Shown: positions 7,589 to 17,608 of the stretch, one piece after another | Layout: every line of letters starts with the position of its first letter | Numbering within the stretch: position 1 is the first letter of the stretch | NCBI RefSeq assembly: GCF_022023855.1 | Contig: NZ_CP059449.1 | Coordinates: 2,526,001-2,590,000, forward strand | Reading direction: 5' to 3' | Length of the DNA: 64,000 bases | From: Azospirillum brasilense | GTDB lineage: Bacteria; Pseudomonadota; Alphaproteobacteria; Azospirillales; Azospirillaceae | Notes under the pieces: generated by a model | Told to the model about the DNA's origin: nothing | What the model saw: only the letters and a program-made list of their open reading frames with translations | The model's database searches: none | Made by a program: the position numbers and the translations under genes

Positions 7589-9064
7589 ATGCAGCGCAAC
7601 CGCAGCACCAAGATCGTCGCCACTCTGGGGCCGGCCAGCTCGACCTACAGCCAGATTTTCGCCCTCGCCGAGGCCGGCGTGGATGTCTTCCGCCTGAACG
7701 CCAGCCACGGCACGCAGCGCGACCACGCCGAACGCTACCGCCAGATCCGCGCGGTCGAGGAGACGGTCGGGCGCCCCATCGGCGTGCTTCTCGATCTTCA
7801 GGGTCCGAAGCTGCGCGTCGGCACCTTCAAAGAGGTGGCGGTGATCCTGGCCGGCGGCGACCGCTTCCGCCTCGACCTCGACCCCACGCCGGGCGACCGC
7901 ACCCGCGTCTGCGTCCCGCATCCGGAGATCTTCGCCAGCCTGGAGCCGGGCCACGAGCTTCTGCTGAACGACGGGCGCATGCGCCTGCGCGTGCTGAGCT
8001 GCGGCCCCGACCACGCCGAGACCGAGGTCATGGTCGGCGGCACGCTGTCCGACCGCAAGGGCATGAACGTCCCCGGCACCACGCTGGCCCTCAGCGCTCT
8101 GTCGGAGAAGGACCGCAGCGACCTGCAGTTCGGCCTGACGCTGGGCGTGGACTGGATCGGCCTCAGCTTCGTGCAGCGGCCCGAGGACATCCTGGAGGCG
8201 CGCGCCCTGATCGGCGACCGCGCCCACATCATGACCAAGGTGGAGAAGCCCGCCGCCCTGCCCCGGCTGGAGGAGATCATCGCCCTGTCGGACGCGGTGA
8301 TGGTGGCCCGCGGCGACCTCGGCGTGGAATTGCCGCCGGAGGACGTGCCCGGCCTGCAGAAGCGGATGATCCGCCTGAGCCGCGCCGCCGGCAAGCCGGT
8401 GATCGTCGCCACGCAGATGCTGGAATCCATGATCACCGAGCCGACGCCGACGCGCGCCGAGGCGTCGGACGTGGCGACCGCCGTCTATGACGGGTCGGAC
8501 GCCGTGATGCTGTCGGCGGAATCCGCGTCGGGCAAGCATCCGGTGGAGGCCGTGGCGATGATGGACCGCATCATCCGCCGGGTCGAGCGCGACCCCCTCT
8601 ACCGCCGCATCATGGACTCCGAGCATCCGAGCCCGGAGGCGACCACCCCGGACGCCCTGTCCGCCGCAGCGCGCCAGATCGCCGAGACCATATCGGCCGC
8701 CGGCATCGCCACCTTCACCAGCACCGGCTCCACCGCGCGGCGCGCCTCGCGCGAGCGGCCGACCGTGCCGATCCTCGGCCTCAGCGCCGAACGCGGGACC
8801 GCCCGGCTGCTGTCGCTGGCCTGGGGCGTGCACCCGGTCTGGACCGCCGACGTGGCGAATTTCGCGGAGATGGTCGAGCGAGCGAGCCTCGTCGCCGCCC
8901 AGGAAGGCATCGGCACGCCCGGCCAGTCGCTGATCGTGACGGCGGGCGTCCCCTTCGGAACGCCCGGCACCACCAACAGCCTGCGCGTGGTCACGATCAC
9001 CGCGAACGGCCTGAACAGCGCGGCCGAAACCGCCGCCGCGGTCAAGACCCACGTGCCGGCCTGA
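7589..9064 (+). CDS. pyk: Pyruvate kinase
   Basis: 491 residues from ATG 7589, with AGGAGG upstream; the frame is open earlier but lacks a ribosome site. It begins RSTKIVATLGPAS and contains RLNASHG, LDLQGPKLR, MTKVEKPAAL and the active-site loop MVARGDLGVELP, then TQMLESMI and the C-terminal allosteric domain. It converts PEP and ADP to pyruvate and ATP. It faces the convergent GntR gene at 9106. In this locus it is the last step from oxalate-derived phosphoglycerate to pyruvate; whether this is the only pyruvate kinase of the cell is not visible. Confidence 0.95.
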   Translation: MQRNRSTKIVATLGPASSTYSQIFALAEAGVDVFRLNASHGTQRDHAERYRQIRAVEETVGRPIGVLLDLQGPKLRVGTFKEVAVILAGGDRFRLDLDPTPGDRTRVCVPHPEIFASLEPGHELLLNDGRMRLRVLSCGPDHAETEVMVGGTLSDRKGMNVPGTTLALSALSEKDRSDLQFGLTLGVDWIGLSFVQRPEDILEARALIGDRAHIMTKVEKPAALPRLEEIIALSDAVMVARGDLGVELPPEDVPGLQKRMIRLSRAAGKPVIVATQMLESMITEPTPTRAEASDVATAVYDGSDAVMLSAESASGKHPVEAVAMMDRIIRRVERDPLYRRIMDSEHPSPEATTPDALSAAARQIAETISAAGIATFTSTGSTARRASRERPTVPILGLSAERGTARLLSLAWGVHPVWTADVANFAEMVERASLVAAQEGIGTPGQSLIVTAGVPFGTPGTTNSLRVVTITANGLNSAAETAAAVKTHVPA

Positions 9065-9105
9065 CTACCCGTGCGTGCCCTTCCCCCCTCACCGGGGGCG
9101 GGGCC

Positions 9106-9795
9106 TCACTCCAGGAAATCGCAATGCTTCTCGACGTGCGCCGCCAGACCCAGCGTGTGGTCGCGGATCAGCTGTTCGGCCTGATCGACGTCGCGGCGTT
9201 CCAGGGCCTTGATGATTTCCTTGTGGTCGTGGATCGACCGCTCCGCCCTGTTGTCCTGGCCGATGGTCAGCTTGCGGATCGCGCGGATGTGGATGAACAG
9301 GTTGTCGGTCATCTCCTGGATCAGCTTGGACCCGCTGAGCCGGATGATGCTCTTGTGGAAGGCGATGTTGGCGTCGGAGTATTCGTTGACATGCTCCTTG
9401 GGGTTCCGCATCTCGAAGTTGCGGAACAGGTCCCACAGGGTGCGGATGTCCTCGTCGGTGGCCTGCGTCGCGACCATACGCCCGGCCATGCTCTCCAGCG
9501 CCGCCCAGACCTGGATCATCTCGACGATCTCAGCCTTGGTCTTGCGGATGACGAAGATGCCCCGGCGCGGCTGGAGGCGGATGAACCCCTCCTGCTCCAA
9601 CAGGGTCAGCGCCTCGCGGATCGGCGTCCGGCTGACGCCCAGCAACTCGCTGAGCTGCCGCTCCTCAAGCCGGATCTCCTCGTTATGGTCGTAGATGTCC
9701 ATTTGCGAGATGGCTTGCTTCAACGCATGATACGCTTGAGCGCGGAAGGTCGATCCGGTGTCGAGCGGCTGGACGTTGATCGGCGGAGGGTTCAT
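9106..9795 (-). CDS. GntR family, FCD-type transcriptional regulator (paralogue 1)
   Basis: 229 residues from ATG 9795 (a GTG three codons upstream is the alternative). A winged HTH at about 25-85 has recognition helix SELLGVSRTPIREALTLLEQ, followed by an FCD ligand-binding domain with candidate metal ligands in YSDANIAFHKSII. It is strongly similar throughout to the GntR protein at 29873-30562, including the recognition helix and the C-terminus (HxEKHCDFLE against [10 protein letters not shown]), so both probably bind the same operator. The ligand is probably an organic acid or acyl-CoA of this pathway. A degenerate operator lies 86-105 bp upstream. Confidence 0.9.
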   Translation of the reverse strand: MNPPPINVQPLDTGSTFRAQAYHALKQAISQMDIYDHNEEIRLEERQLSELLGVSRTPIREALTLLEQEGFIRLQPRRGIFVIRKTKAEIVEMIQVWAALESMAGRMVATQATDEDIRTLWDLFRNFEMRNPKEHVNEYSDANIAFHKSIIRLSGSKLIQEMTDNLFIHIRAIRKLTIGQDNRAERSIHDHKEIIKALERRDVDQAEQLIRDHTLGLAAHVEKHCDFLE

Positions 9796-9880
9796 GGTCG
9801 GCACCGTTCCTCAATGCTGGCCGTCCGGAAGCACCCCACTGTGCGCCGGCCCGGTCGTGCGAAAGGCATCGCATCGTTTT

Positions 9881-9900
9881 CGTATATGAGATACCAGATG
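9881..9900 (-). promoter_or_regulatory. Oxalate-regulon palindrome, degenerate site C
   Basis: On the minus strand CATCTGGTATCTCATATACG. One half is the standard CATCTGGTAT; the other is degenerate. Thirteen of 16 positions (TGGYATNTCNTATACG) match the element at 30801-30816. It lies upstream of the first GntR gene. Confidence 0.4.
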
Positions 9901-9964
9901 CACATTTTGGGCTGAAAAGTCCAGGATTACGATAAAGATAGGGTGGCTCCGCGCGCCCCCGTCC

Positions 9965-10588
9965 TTACTGTTGTCCGCCTTTCAAGGCCTTGAGAAGATC
10001 GGGCAGGCGGTCCGGTGTCCGCATCACCGTGCCCATGACCGCCACTCCGGCGGCTCCCGCGGCTAGACAGTCTCCGATATTGCCCGACTCCACGCCGCCG
10101 AGCGCGATGATCGGCAGGGGAGCCTCCGCGGCCAAGCGTCTCAGCCCCTCCGTCCCAAGCGGCGGGCCATACCCCGGCTTGCTCGGCGACGGAAAGATGG
10201 GCGACAACGTGACGTAGTCGGCCCCGCCCAACGCGGCCCGCCGAATCCCTTCCGCGTCGTGGGCAGAGAGCCCGACCACCGCGCCGGGGCCGAGCCGCCG
10301 CCGCGCCGCCGCGACATCGGCCCCCTCCGGCAGATGCACGCCGTCCGTCCCGGCGGCCAGCGCCAGATCCGGGTCGCCATGCAGCGTGACCACCGCCCCC
10401 CAGGGCCGCGCCCGCCCCACCAGCGCGTGCGCCAGGGCGATCTGCCGGGATTCGTCGAGATCCTTCTCGCGCAGCGACAGCCAGCGCAAGCCCCCAGCGA
10501 ACAGTCGCGCCGCCAGATCCGGCAGGGGCTGCGCCGCCTGCCGCCGGTCCGTGATCGCCAGGAGGCGGGGACTCGGGATCGCCATCAT
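9965..10588 (-). CDS. thiE: Thiamine phosphate synthase family protein
   Basis: 207 residues from ATG 10588 (or 10585); the frame continues upstream without family similarity, and no strong ribosome site settles the start. A TIM-barrel ThiE protein: ITDRR near the start, TDGVHLPEG, the loop [18 protein letters not shown] and PIIALGGV. ThiE joins HMP-PP and THZ-P to make thiamine phosphate. It is divergent from gcl, whose product needs thiamine diphosphate. A TenI-like or stand-alone role is possible because no other thiamine genes adjoin it. Confidence 0.8.
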   Translation of the reverse strand: MMAIPSPRLLAITDRRQAAQPLPDLAARLFAGGLRWLSLREKDLDESRQIALAHALVGRARPWGAVVTLHGDPDLALAAGTDGVHLPEGADVAAARRRLGPGAVVGLSAHDAEGIRRAALGGADYVTLSPIFPSPSKPGYGPPLGTEGLRRLAAEAPLPIIALGGVESGNIGDCLAAGAAGVAVMGTVMRTPDRLPDLLKALKGGQQ

Positions 10589-10783
10589 CCAACCACGATG
10601 ACAGCGCCATCGGGACTGTGCAAGTGCAGCATAATTGTCCACTGCGCCGTGAAGGACTGCCCCGTTCGGCGCGATTTCCATCACGCGGAAAGGATTCGCC
10701 AATACTTTGCCAATAGCCGCCCCGCTGATGAAAGCTCAACCCAACGCAACAGCGACCCGTTACGCGAGGGAGGAGACCAAGCC

Positions 10784-12553
10784 ATGGCTAGGATGATGGC
10801 GATTGAAGCGGCGGTGCATGTCCTGGAAAAAGAAGGCGTGTCCGTTTGCTTTGGCGTCCCCGGAGCGGCCATCAATCCGTTCTACGCGGCGCTGCAACGC
10901 AACGGCCGCATCGGCCACGTTCTTGCGCGCCATGTCGAAGGCGCGTCGCATATGGCCGAAGGCTACACGCGCGCCAAGGCCGGCAACATCGGCGTCTGCA
11001 TCGGCACCTCCGGCCCCGCCGGCACCGACATGATCACGGGCCTCTATTCGGCCTCCGCCGACTCCATTCCGATCCTGTGCATCACCGGCCAGGCGCCGCG
11101 CGCCCGCCTGCACAAGGAGGATTTCCAGGCTGTGGACATCCCGTCCATCGCCAAGCCGGTCGCCAAGTGGGCGGTCACCGTGCTGGAGCCGGGGCAGGTC
11201 CCCTACGCCTTCCAGCAGGCCTTCCACCTGATGCGCTCCGGCCGGCCCGGCCCGGTGCTGCTCGACCTGCCGATCGACGTGCAGATGGCCGAGATCGAGT
11301 TCGATCCCGACGCCTACGAGCCGCTGCCCACCTACAAGCCGGCGGCGACCCGCGCCCAGGTGGAGAAGGCGCTGGCCATGCTGAACGCGGCGGAGCGTCC
11401 GCTGCTGGTGGCCGGCGGCGGCATCATCAACGCCGACGCCAGCGACCGTCTGGTCGCGTTCGCCGAGGTCGTCGGCCTGCCGGTCATCCCGACTCTGATG
11501 GCCTGGGGCGCCATTCCGGACGACCACCCGCTGATGGCCGGCATGGTCGGCCTGCAGACCGCCCACCGCTACGGCAACGCCGCCATGCTGGCGTCGGACT
11601 TCGTGCTGGGCATCGGCAACCGCTGGGCCAACCGCCACACCGGCTCAGTCGACGTCTACACCAAGGGCCGCAAGTTCGTGCATGTGGACATCGAGCCGAC
11701 CCAGATCGGCCGCGTCTTCGCGCCGGACCTGGGCATCGTGTCCGACGCCGGGGCCGCGCTCGACCTCTTCATCGAGGTGGCGAAGGAGTGGAAGGCCGCC
11801 GGCAAGCTGCGCGACTGGTCGGAGTGGGTGAAGACCTGCCAGGTCCGCAAGCGCTCCATGCTGCGCCGGTCCGATTTCGCCAACGTGCCGATCAAGCCGC
11901 AGCGCGTCTATCAGGAGATGAACAGCGCCTTCGGCGAGGGCGTCTGCTACGTCTCGACCATCGGCCTGTCGCAGATCGCCGGCGCGCAGTTCCTGCACGT
12001 CTACAAGCCGCGCCATTGGATCAACTGCGGTCAGGCCGGCCCGCTCGGCTGGACCCTGCCGGCGGCGCTCGGCGTGCGGGTGGCCGATCCGAAGCGCAAG
12101 ATCGTCGCGCTGTCCGGCGACTACGACTTCCAGTTCCTGATCGAGGAGCTGGCGGTGGGCGCCCAGTTCAAGCTGCCCTACATCCACGTTCTGGTGAACA
12201 ACAGCTACCTCGGGCTGATCCGGCAGGCGCAGCGCGCCTTCCAGATGGACTTCCAGGTCCAGCTCTCCTTCGAGAACATCAACGCCCCGGAGATCGGCGT
12301 CTACGGCGTGGACCACGTCGCGGTGGCCGAGGGTCTGGGCTGCAAGGCCATCCGCGTCACCGACCCGGACAACCTGCAATCCGCCTTCGCGCAAGCGCAG
12401 CAGTGGATGGACGAGTTCCAGGTACCGGTGGTCGTCGAGGTCATCCTGGAGCGCGTCACCAACATCGCCATGGGCACGGAGATCAACAACATCACCGAGT
12501 TCGAGGAGGTGCTGGACGTGCCCGCGGACGAGCCGGAGCTGGTGCGGGTCTGA
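10784..12553 (+). CDS. gcl: Glyoxylate carboligase (tartronate-semialdehyde synthase)
   Basis: 589 residues from ATG 10784, preceded by GAGGGAGGAG. A ThDP-dependent enzyme with three domains that condenses two glyoxylates to tartronate semialdehyde and CO2. The diagnostic feature is the glutamate position of other ThDP enzymes, which is valine here ([13 protein letters not shown], Val51), exactly as in E. coli Gcl. [11 protein letters not shown] near the start and the GDYDFQF/NNSYLG cofactor region are also typical. It is the first gene of a gcl-hyi-glxR-glycerate kinase series. No copy of the TGGTATACCA palindrome was found upstream, so its control may differ from the oxalate genes. Confidence 0.96.
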   Translation: MARMMAIEAAVHVLEKEGVSVCFGVPGAAINPFYAALQRNGRIGHVLARHVEGASHMAEGYTRAKAGNIGVCIGTSGPAGTDMITGLYSASADSIPILCITGQAPRARLHKEDFQAVDIPSIAKPVAKWAVTVLEPGQVPYAFQQAFHLMRSGRPGPVLLDLPIDVQMAEIEFDPDAYEPLPTYKPAATRAQVEKALAMLNAAERPLLVAGGGIINADASDRLVAFAEVVGLPVIPTLMAWGAIPDDHPLMAGMVGLQTAHRYGNAAMLASDFVLGIGNRWANRHTGSVDVYTKGRKFVHVDIEPTQIGRVFAPDLGIVSDAGAALDLFIEVAKEWKAAGKLRDWSEWVKTCQVRKRSMLRRSDFANVPIKPQRVYQEMNSAFGEGVCYVSTIGLSQIAGAQFLHVYKPRHWINCGQAGPLGWTLPAALGVRVADPKRKIVALSGDYDFQFLIEELAVGAQFKLPYIHVLVNNSYLGLIRQAQRAFQMDFQVQLSFENINAPEIGVYGVDHVAVAEGLGCKAIRVTDPDNLQSAFAQAQQWMDEFQVPVVVEVILERVTNIAMGTEINNITEFEEVLDVPADEPELVRV

Positions 12554-12574
12554 TCGACACGCCGCGAGCCCAAA

Positions 12575-12618
12575 TCCCCTCCCCTGCGAAGCTGGGGAGG
12601 GTCAGGGTGGGGGCAAGC
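12575..12618. repeat. Intergenic hairpin repeat, copy 1
   Basis: CCCCTCCCC and GGGGAGGG arms followed by TCAGGGTGGGGGC, in the gcl-hyi gap. Related elements occur at 14533-14576, 14603-14640 and, less closely, 17572-17596. It may slow transcription or stabilise the upstream mRNA. Confidence 0.5.
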
Positions 12619-12761
12619 GGCTCCGCCAGATCCACAGTTCCGCAGGGTGAAAAAAGGCGGACGTCGCGTTGACGCCTCCGCCATCGCCCTTCGATCCTGA
12701 CCGCCAACCGGCCAAGTCCGTAACGAACATCCGGCCCGAAACGAACATCCGGGAGAGAGAC

Positions 12762-13559
12762 ATGCCCAAGTTCGCCGCCAACCTGACGATGCTCTACAAC
12801 GAGCTGCCCTTCCTCGACCGCTTCGCCGCGGCGGCGAAGGACGGCTTCACCGGGGTCGAGTATCTGTTCCCCTACGCCTTCGAGAAGGATGCGCTGGTCG
12901 AGCGGCTGGCCGCCAACCGGCTGACCCAGGTCCTGCACAACCTGCCGGCGGGCGACTGGGACGCGGGCGAGCGCGGCATCGCCGTCCTGCCGGACCGCGT
13001 CGGCGAGTTCCAGGACGGGGTGGGCCGCGCCATCGAGTACGCCACGGCGCTGGGCTGCAAGCAGATCAACTGCCTCGCCGGAAAGGCCCCGGCGGACGTG
13101 GCGGCGGACGCGCTGGAGCGCACCTTCGTCGAGAACCTGTCCTTCGCCGCCAAGGCGCTGAAGCAGGCCGGCATCCGTTTCCTGATCGAGCCGATCAACA
13201 CCCGTGACATTCCGGGCTTCTATTTGACCAACACCGCGCAGGCGGAACGGATTCTGGAGGCCGTCGGCTCCGACAATCTCTTCATCCAGTACGACGTCTA
13301 TCACATGCAGATCATGGAGGGCGATCTCGTCCCGACCATCCAGCGCCTGCTGCCGAAGATCGCGCATGTCCAGATCGCCGACAATCCGGGCCGCAACGAG
13401 CCGGGCACCGGCGAGATCAACTATCCCTTCGTCTTCGCGGCGCTCGACCGGATCGGCTACGACGGCTGGGTCGGCTGCGAGTACAAGCCGGCCAAGGGGA
13501 CCAGCGAAGGGCTCGGCTGGATGCGCGCCGCTACCCCCGGTGAGACCGTCGCCGCTTGA
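12762..13559 (+). CDS. hyi: Hydroxypyruvate isomerase
   Basis: 265 residues from ATG 12762 with GGGAGAGAGA before it. An AP-endonuclease-type TIM barrel typical of Hyi/OtnI: PKFAANLTMLYNELPFLDRF at the start, LIEPINTRDIPGFY (metal-binding Glu), and QYDVYHMQIMEGD. It interconverts hydroxypyruvate and tartronate semialdehyde. Its place between gcl and the tartronate semialdehyde reductase gene supports this reaction. Confidence 0.94.
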   Translation: MPKFAANLTMLYNELPFLDRFAAAAKDGFTGVEYLFPYAFEKDALVERLAANRLTQVLHNLPAGDWDAGERGIAVLPDRVGEFQDGVGRAIEYATALGCKQINCLAGKAPADVAADALERTFVENLSFAAKALKQAGIRFLIEPINTRDIPGFYLTNTAQAERILEAVGSDNLFIQYDVYHMQIMEGDLVPTIQRLLPKIAHVQIADNPGRNEPGTGEINYPFVFAALDRIGYDGWVGCEYKPAKGTSEGLGWMRAATPGETVAA

Positions 13560-13610
13560 TTGCCGCCTGATCTGCAAACGCCCGAACACAGAAGAATTGA
13601 GGACACAGCC

Positions 13611-14519
13611 ATGAACGTTGGATTCATCGGTCTCGGCATCATGGGCCGCCCCATGGCCGGTCATCTGGCCGACGCCGGCCACACCCTGTTCGTCTACGAC
13701 ATCAACCCGGCCCCGGAAGACCTGCTGGCCAAGGGCGCCACGGCCTGCGGCTCCAGCCGCGAGGTGGCGCAGAAGGCTGACATCATCTTCACGATGGTCC
13801 CCGACACCCCCCATGTGCAGGCCGCCCTGTTCGGCCCGAACGGCGTCGCCGAGGGGCTGTCCGCCGGCAAGATCGTCGTGGATATGTCCTCGATCTCCCC
13901 GATCGAGACGAAGGCCTTCGCACAGCGCATCAACGAGCTGGGCTGCGACTACCTCGACGCCCCGGTGTCCGGCGGTGAGGTCGGCGCCAAGGCCGCCTCG
14001 CTGACCATCATGGTCGGGGGCCCGGACAAGGCCTTCGAGACGGTAAAGCCGCTGTTCGAGAAGATGGGCAAGAACATCACGCTGGTCGGCGGCAACGGCG
14101 ACGGCCAGACGACGAAGGTCGCCAACCAGATCGTCGTCGCCCTGACCATCGAGGCGGTGGGCGAGGCGCTGCTGTTCGCGTCCAAGGCCGGCGCCGACCC
14201 GGCAAAGGTCCGTCAGGCCCTGATGGGCGGCTTTGCCTCCTCGCGCATCCTGGAGGTGCATGGCGAGCGCATGGTCAAGCGCACTTTCGATCCGGGCTTC
14301 CGCATCGAGCTGCACCAGAAGGACCTGAACCTCGCCCTGTCCGGTGCCCGCGCGCTCGGCGTGTCGCTGCCCAACACGGCGACCTGCCAGGAGCTGTTCA
14401 ACGCCTGCGCCGCCCAGGGCGGCAAGGCCTGGGACCACTCCGGCATGGTCCGCGCGCTGGAGCTGCTCGCCAACCACGAGATCGGCCAGAACCACCGCGT
14501 GACCGAACCCGCGGAGTGA
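13611..14519 (+). CDS. glxR: 2-hydroxy-3-oxopropionate (tartronate semialdehyde) reductase
   Basis: 302 residues from ATG 13611, GAGGA upstream. A beta-hydroxyacid dehydrogenase: N-terminal NAD-binding GFIGLGIMGRPMAGHL, substrate loop DAPVSGGEVGAKAASLTIMVGG, and the catalytic lysine helix GQTTKVANQIVV. It reduces tartronate semialdehyde to D-glycerate. It follows hyi by about 50 bp, so the genes are probably co-transcribed. Family members also reduce related semialdehydes, but the operon fixes the role well. Confidence 0.94.
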   Translation: MNVGFIGLGIMGRPMAGHLADAGHTLFVYDINPAPEDLLAKGATACGSSREVAQKADIIFTMVPDTPHVQAALFGPNGVAEGLSAGKIVVDMSSISPIETKAFAQRINELGCDYLDAPVSGGEVGAKAASLTIMVGGPDKAFETVKPLFEKMGKNITLVGGNGDGQTTKVANQIVVALTIEAVGEALLFASKAGADPAKVRQALMGGFASSRILEVHGERMVKRTFDPGFRIELHQKDLNLALSGARALGVSLPNTATCQELFNACAAQGGKAWDHSGMVRALELLANHEIGQNHRVTEPAE

Positions 14520-14532
14520 GGCTGCGCTTTAT

Positions 14533-14640
14533 CTCCCTCTCCCCCCTGGGGAGAGGGTTGGGGTGAGGGGGTTGCACGTGGCGGATCGTACGGCAAAAGC
14601 ACATCCCCCACCCTCCCCTCCCCCCAGAGGGAGAGGGTTA
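14533..14640. repeat. Pair of inverted intergenic hairpin repeats, copies 2 and 3
   Basis: Copy 2 has arms CCCTCTCCCC (14535-14544) and GGGGAGAGGG (14548-14557), followed by TTGGGGTGAGGGGG. Copy 3 (about 14603-14640) is the same element in reverse. Together they could form a larger stem between glxR and the glycerate kinase gene and may partly terminate transcription. Confidence 0.5.
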
Positions 14641-14734
14641 ACATTGCCCCCCACGCCAAATCCGTTAGCATTCCCAGCACATGAGGACCGGCGCCGGTGA
14701 ACGGCGCGGCTCAGGGAAGGGACAGAACCGAACC

Positions 14735-15997
14735 ATGACGACCACCGATCCCCGCGCGCTCCTGACCGACATGTTCAGCGCCGCCGTCGCCTCGGCGCAG
14801 CCGGCGCTGTGCGTGCCGCCGCATCTTCCGGAACCGCCGAAGGGCCGCACGGTCGTCGTCGGCGCCGGCAAGGCCGCGGCCTCCATGGCGAAGGCGGTGG
14901 AGGATCACTGGAAGGGTCCGCTGTCCGGTCTGGTCGTCACCCGCTACGGCCATAATGTGCCGTGCGAGCGGATCGAGGTGGTCGAGGCGTCGCACCCCGT
15001 CCCCGATGAGGCCGGCCAGCAGGCGGCGAAGCGCATCCTCGACATCGCCGCCTCGCTCGGCCCCGACGACCTGATGCTCTGCCTGATCTCGGGCGGCGGC
15101 TCCGCCCTGCTCGCCCTGCCCGCGCCGGGCATCTCGATGGCCGACAAACAGGCGGTGTCCAAGGCGCTGCTCCGCTCCGGGGCGAACATCACCGAGATGA
15201 ACTGCGTGCGCAAGCACCTGTCCGCGATCAAGGGCGGGCGGCTTGCCGCCGCCACCAAGGCGCGGGTGGTCTCGCTGGTCATCTCCGACGTGCCGGGCGA
15301 CGACCTGTCGGTGATCGCCTCCGGCCCCACCGTGCCCGACCCGACCAGCTACGCCGACGCGCTGGCCGTTCTGGAGAAGTACGGCATCACCCCGCCGCAG
15401 CCGGTCATGGACCATCTGCTGGCCGGGCGCGACGAGAGCCCGAAGCCCGGCGATCCGCGGCTGGAGCGCGTCAGCACGATCCTGGTCGCCACCCCGCAGA
15501 TGGCCCTGGAGCGCGCGGCGGAGGTCGCCCGCCAAGCCGGCGTCACCCCGGTCATCCTCGGCAACGCGCTGGAGGGCGAGTCGCGCGAGGTGGCGCTCGT
15601 CCATGCCGGGATCGTCCGCCAGATCGTCGAGCACGACCAGCCGGCGGCAAAGCCCTGCGTCCTGCTGTCCGGCGGCGAGACCACGGTGACCGTCCGCGGC
15701 AAGGGCCGCGGCGGGCGCAACGCCGAGTTCCTGCTGGCGCTGACCGTGGCGCTGGACGGGATGAAGGGCGTCCACGCGCTGGCCGCCGACACCGACGGCA
15801 TCGACGGGACGGAGGACAACGCGGGCGCCCTGCTCGGCCCCGATACGCTGGCCCGCGCCGCCGAGGCCGGCGTCAACGCCAAGGAGAGGCTGGCCGACAA
15901 CGACGGCTACAGCTTCTTCAGCGCGCTCGGCGACCTGCTGGTGACCGGGCCGACCCTGACCAACGTCAACGACTTCCGCGCCGTTCTGGTTCTGTAG
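14735..15997 (+). CDS. Glycerate 2-kinase (MOFRL family)
   Basis: 420 residues from ATG 14735 (GGGAAGGGAC upstream); an earlier in-frame ATG at 14681 has no supporting similarity. It carries the glycerate kinase N-terminal domain (VVGAGKAAASMAKAVE, SGGGSALLALP, NCVRKHLSAIKGGRLA) and the C-terminal MOFRL domain (LLSGGETTVTV, GRGGRNAEFLLALT, DTDGIDGTEDNAGA). The family phosphorylates D-glycerate, usually at C2, giving 2-phosphoglycerate. It is the last gene of the gcl series and feeds lower glycolysis. Names used for homologues are ttuD and gckA. Confidence 0.92.
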   Translation: MTTTDPRALLTDMFSAAVASAQPALCVPPHLPEPPKGRTVVVGAGKAAASMAKAVEDHWKGPLSGLVVTRYGHNVPCERIEVVEASHPVPDEAGQQAAKRILDIAASLGPDDLMLCLISGGGSALLALPAPGISMADKQAVSKALLRSGANITEMNCVRKHLSAIKGGRLAAATKARVVSLVISDVPGDDLSVIASGPTVPDPTSYADALAVLEKYGITPPQPVMDHLLAGRDESPKPGDPRLERVSTILVATPQMALERAAEVARQAGVTPVILGNALEGESREVALVHAGIVRQIVEHDQPAAKPCVLLSGGETTVTVRGKGRGGRNAEFLLALTVALDGMKGVHALAADTDGIDGTEDNAGALLGPDTLARAAEAGVNAKERLADNDGYSFFSALGDLLVTGPTLTNVNDFRAVLVL

Positions 15998-16126
15998 GCG
16001 GCGAGGCGCCGTCGGCCGATTTGATATATCACTTACGGCCAGGGCGGCGCCTGCTCACGAAAATTTGTTGATGACTCCACGGATTATCCGCCACACTCAC
16101 CGTCAAGGCATCACGAATACGGCGTC

Positions 16127-16136
16127 TGGCATGCCA
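16127..16136. promoter_or_regulatory. Oxalate-regulon palindrome, site E
   Basis: TGGCATGCCA, perfect, 117 bp upstream of the first OFA transporter gene. A related perfect dyad, TGATATATCA, lies at 16022-16031, about 100 bp further upstream. Confidence 0.55.
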
Positions 16137-16252
16137 ATGGCGTGCAACCGGGCTGCCCCGTTCGAAGGATAAAGCGAAGCGGTCGGGCACCGAACGCACC
16201 CCGCGCGCGCCAGGACAAGAACGAGATCGCGGACCCATCCGGGAGGAACCAT

Positions 16253-17551
16253 ATGCGCCAAACCGGTGCGCAAAGCGCCCTGCCTGTCGGCGGGCGTTGG
16301 ATGCAGCTGCTTGCCGGCGTCATCTGCATGTCGATGATCGCCAATCTCCAGTACGGGTGGACCCTCTTCGTCGAACCCATCGACGACAAGCACGGCTGGG
16401 GCCGTGCGGCCATCCAGGTGGCCTTCACCATCTTCATTGTCACCGAAACATGGCTGGTGCCCGTCGAGGGCTGGTTCGTCGACCGCTTCGGCCCGCGGAT
16501 CGTCGTGCTGTTCGGCTCGGTGCTCTGCGCCGCCTCCTGGGCGCTGAACGCGGTGGCGGATTCGCTGCTCGTGCTCTACGTCGCGGCGGCCATCGGTGGC
16601 ATCGGGGCGGGCGCCGTCTACGGCACCTGCGTGGGCAACGCGCTGAAATGGTTCCCCGACCGGCGCGGTCTGGCCGCCGGCATAACCGCGGCGGGCTTTG
16701 GAGCCGGCTCCGCCCTGACGGTGGTGCCCATCGCCACGATGATCGAGACCTCGGGCTACGAGGCGACCTTTATGGCCTTCGGCCTGGGCCAGGGACTGGT
16801 GGTCTTCGCGCTCGCCTGGCTGCTGGTGGCGCCGCCCTCCGCTCCCCTCACCCGCGGCGGATACGCCGCCCCGCCCGCGCAGCGGCAGTACACGCCGAGC
16901 CAGATGGTCCGCACCCCGGTGTTCTGGGTCATGTACGCCATGTTCGTGATGGTGGCCGGCGGCGGGCTGATGGCGACGGCCCAGCTCGGCCCCATTGCCC
17001 AGGATTTCGGGCTGGCCCACGCTCCGGTCAGCATCCTCGGCCTGACCCTGCCCGCCCTGACCTTCGCCCTGTCCATCGACCGGGTGCTGAACGGGCTGAC
17101 CCGCCCCTTCTTCGGCTGGGTGTCCGACCACATCGGGCGCGAGAACACCATGTTCATCGCCTTCGCGATCGAAGCGGTGGGCATCGTCGCGCTCAGCCTC
17201 TACGGCCGCGACCCGGTGGCCTTCGTGCTGCTGACCGGTCTGGTCTTCTTCGCCTGGGGCGAGATCTACAGCCTGTTCCCGGCCTGCTGCGCCGACACCT
17301 TCGGATCGAAGTTCGCGGCGAGCAACGCCGGGCTGCTCTACACCGCCAAGGGCACGGCGGCGCTGCTGATCCCCTTCGCCAACATCATCGCCGACGCGAC
17401 GGGAAGCTGGCACGCGGTCTTCCTGCTGGCCGCCGCGGTCAACGCGCTGGCCGCCGTGCTGGCGCTGTTCGTCCTGCGCCCGATGCGGAAGCGCATGGCG
17501 GCGGAGTCGCTGGGCACGCACAGCGGCCGGAGCGTGACGGCCGACGCGTAA
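16253..17551 (+). CDS. OFA-family MFS transporter, probable oxalate/formate exchanger (OFA1)
   Basis: 432 residues from ATG 16253, GGGAGGA upstream. Twelve predicted membrane helices of the oxalate:formate antiporter family. It begins WMQLLAGVICMSMIANLQYGWTLF and has the charged residues expected for OxlT substrate binding: an arginine in RVLNGLTRPFFGW and a lysine in LLYTAKGTAALLIPF. It is very similar to OFA3 at 39039-40340 and less so to OFA2 at 20170-21519. Operator site E lies upstream. Oxalate transport is supported by context; other dicarboxylates are possible. Confidence 0.88.
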   Translation: MRQTGAQSALPVGGRWMQLLAGVICMSMIANLQYGWTLFVEPIDDKHGWGRAAIQVAFTIFIVTETWLVPVEGWFVDRFGPRIVVLFGSVLCAASWALNAVADSLLVLYVAAAIGGIGAGAVYGTCVGNALKWFPDRRGLAAGITAAGFGAGSALTVVPIATMIETSGYEATFMAFGLGQGLVVFALAWLLVAPPSAPLTRGGYAAPPAQRQYTPSQMVRTPVFWVMYAMFVMVAGGGLMATAQLGPIAQDFGLAHAPVSILGLTLPALTFALSIDRVLNGLTRPFFGWVSDHIGRENTMFIAFAIEAVGIVALSLYGRDPVAFVLLTGLVFFAWGEIYSLFPACCADTFGSKFAASNAGLLYTAKGTAALLIPFANIIADATGSWHAVFLLAAAVNALAAVLALFVLRPMRKRMAAESLGTHSGRSVTADA

Positions 17552-17608
17552 AGGCCATGTCCTGACGCTCTCTTCCCCTCCCCCCGCCTGGGGAAGGAGC
17601 CGAAGCGA

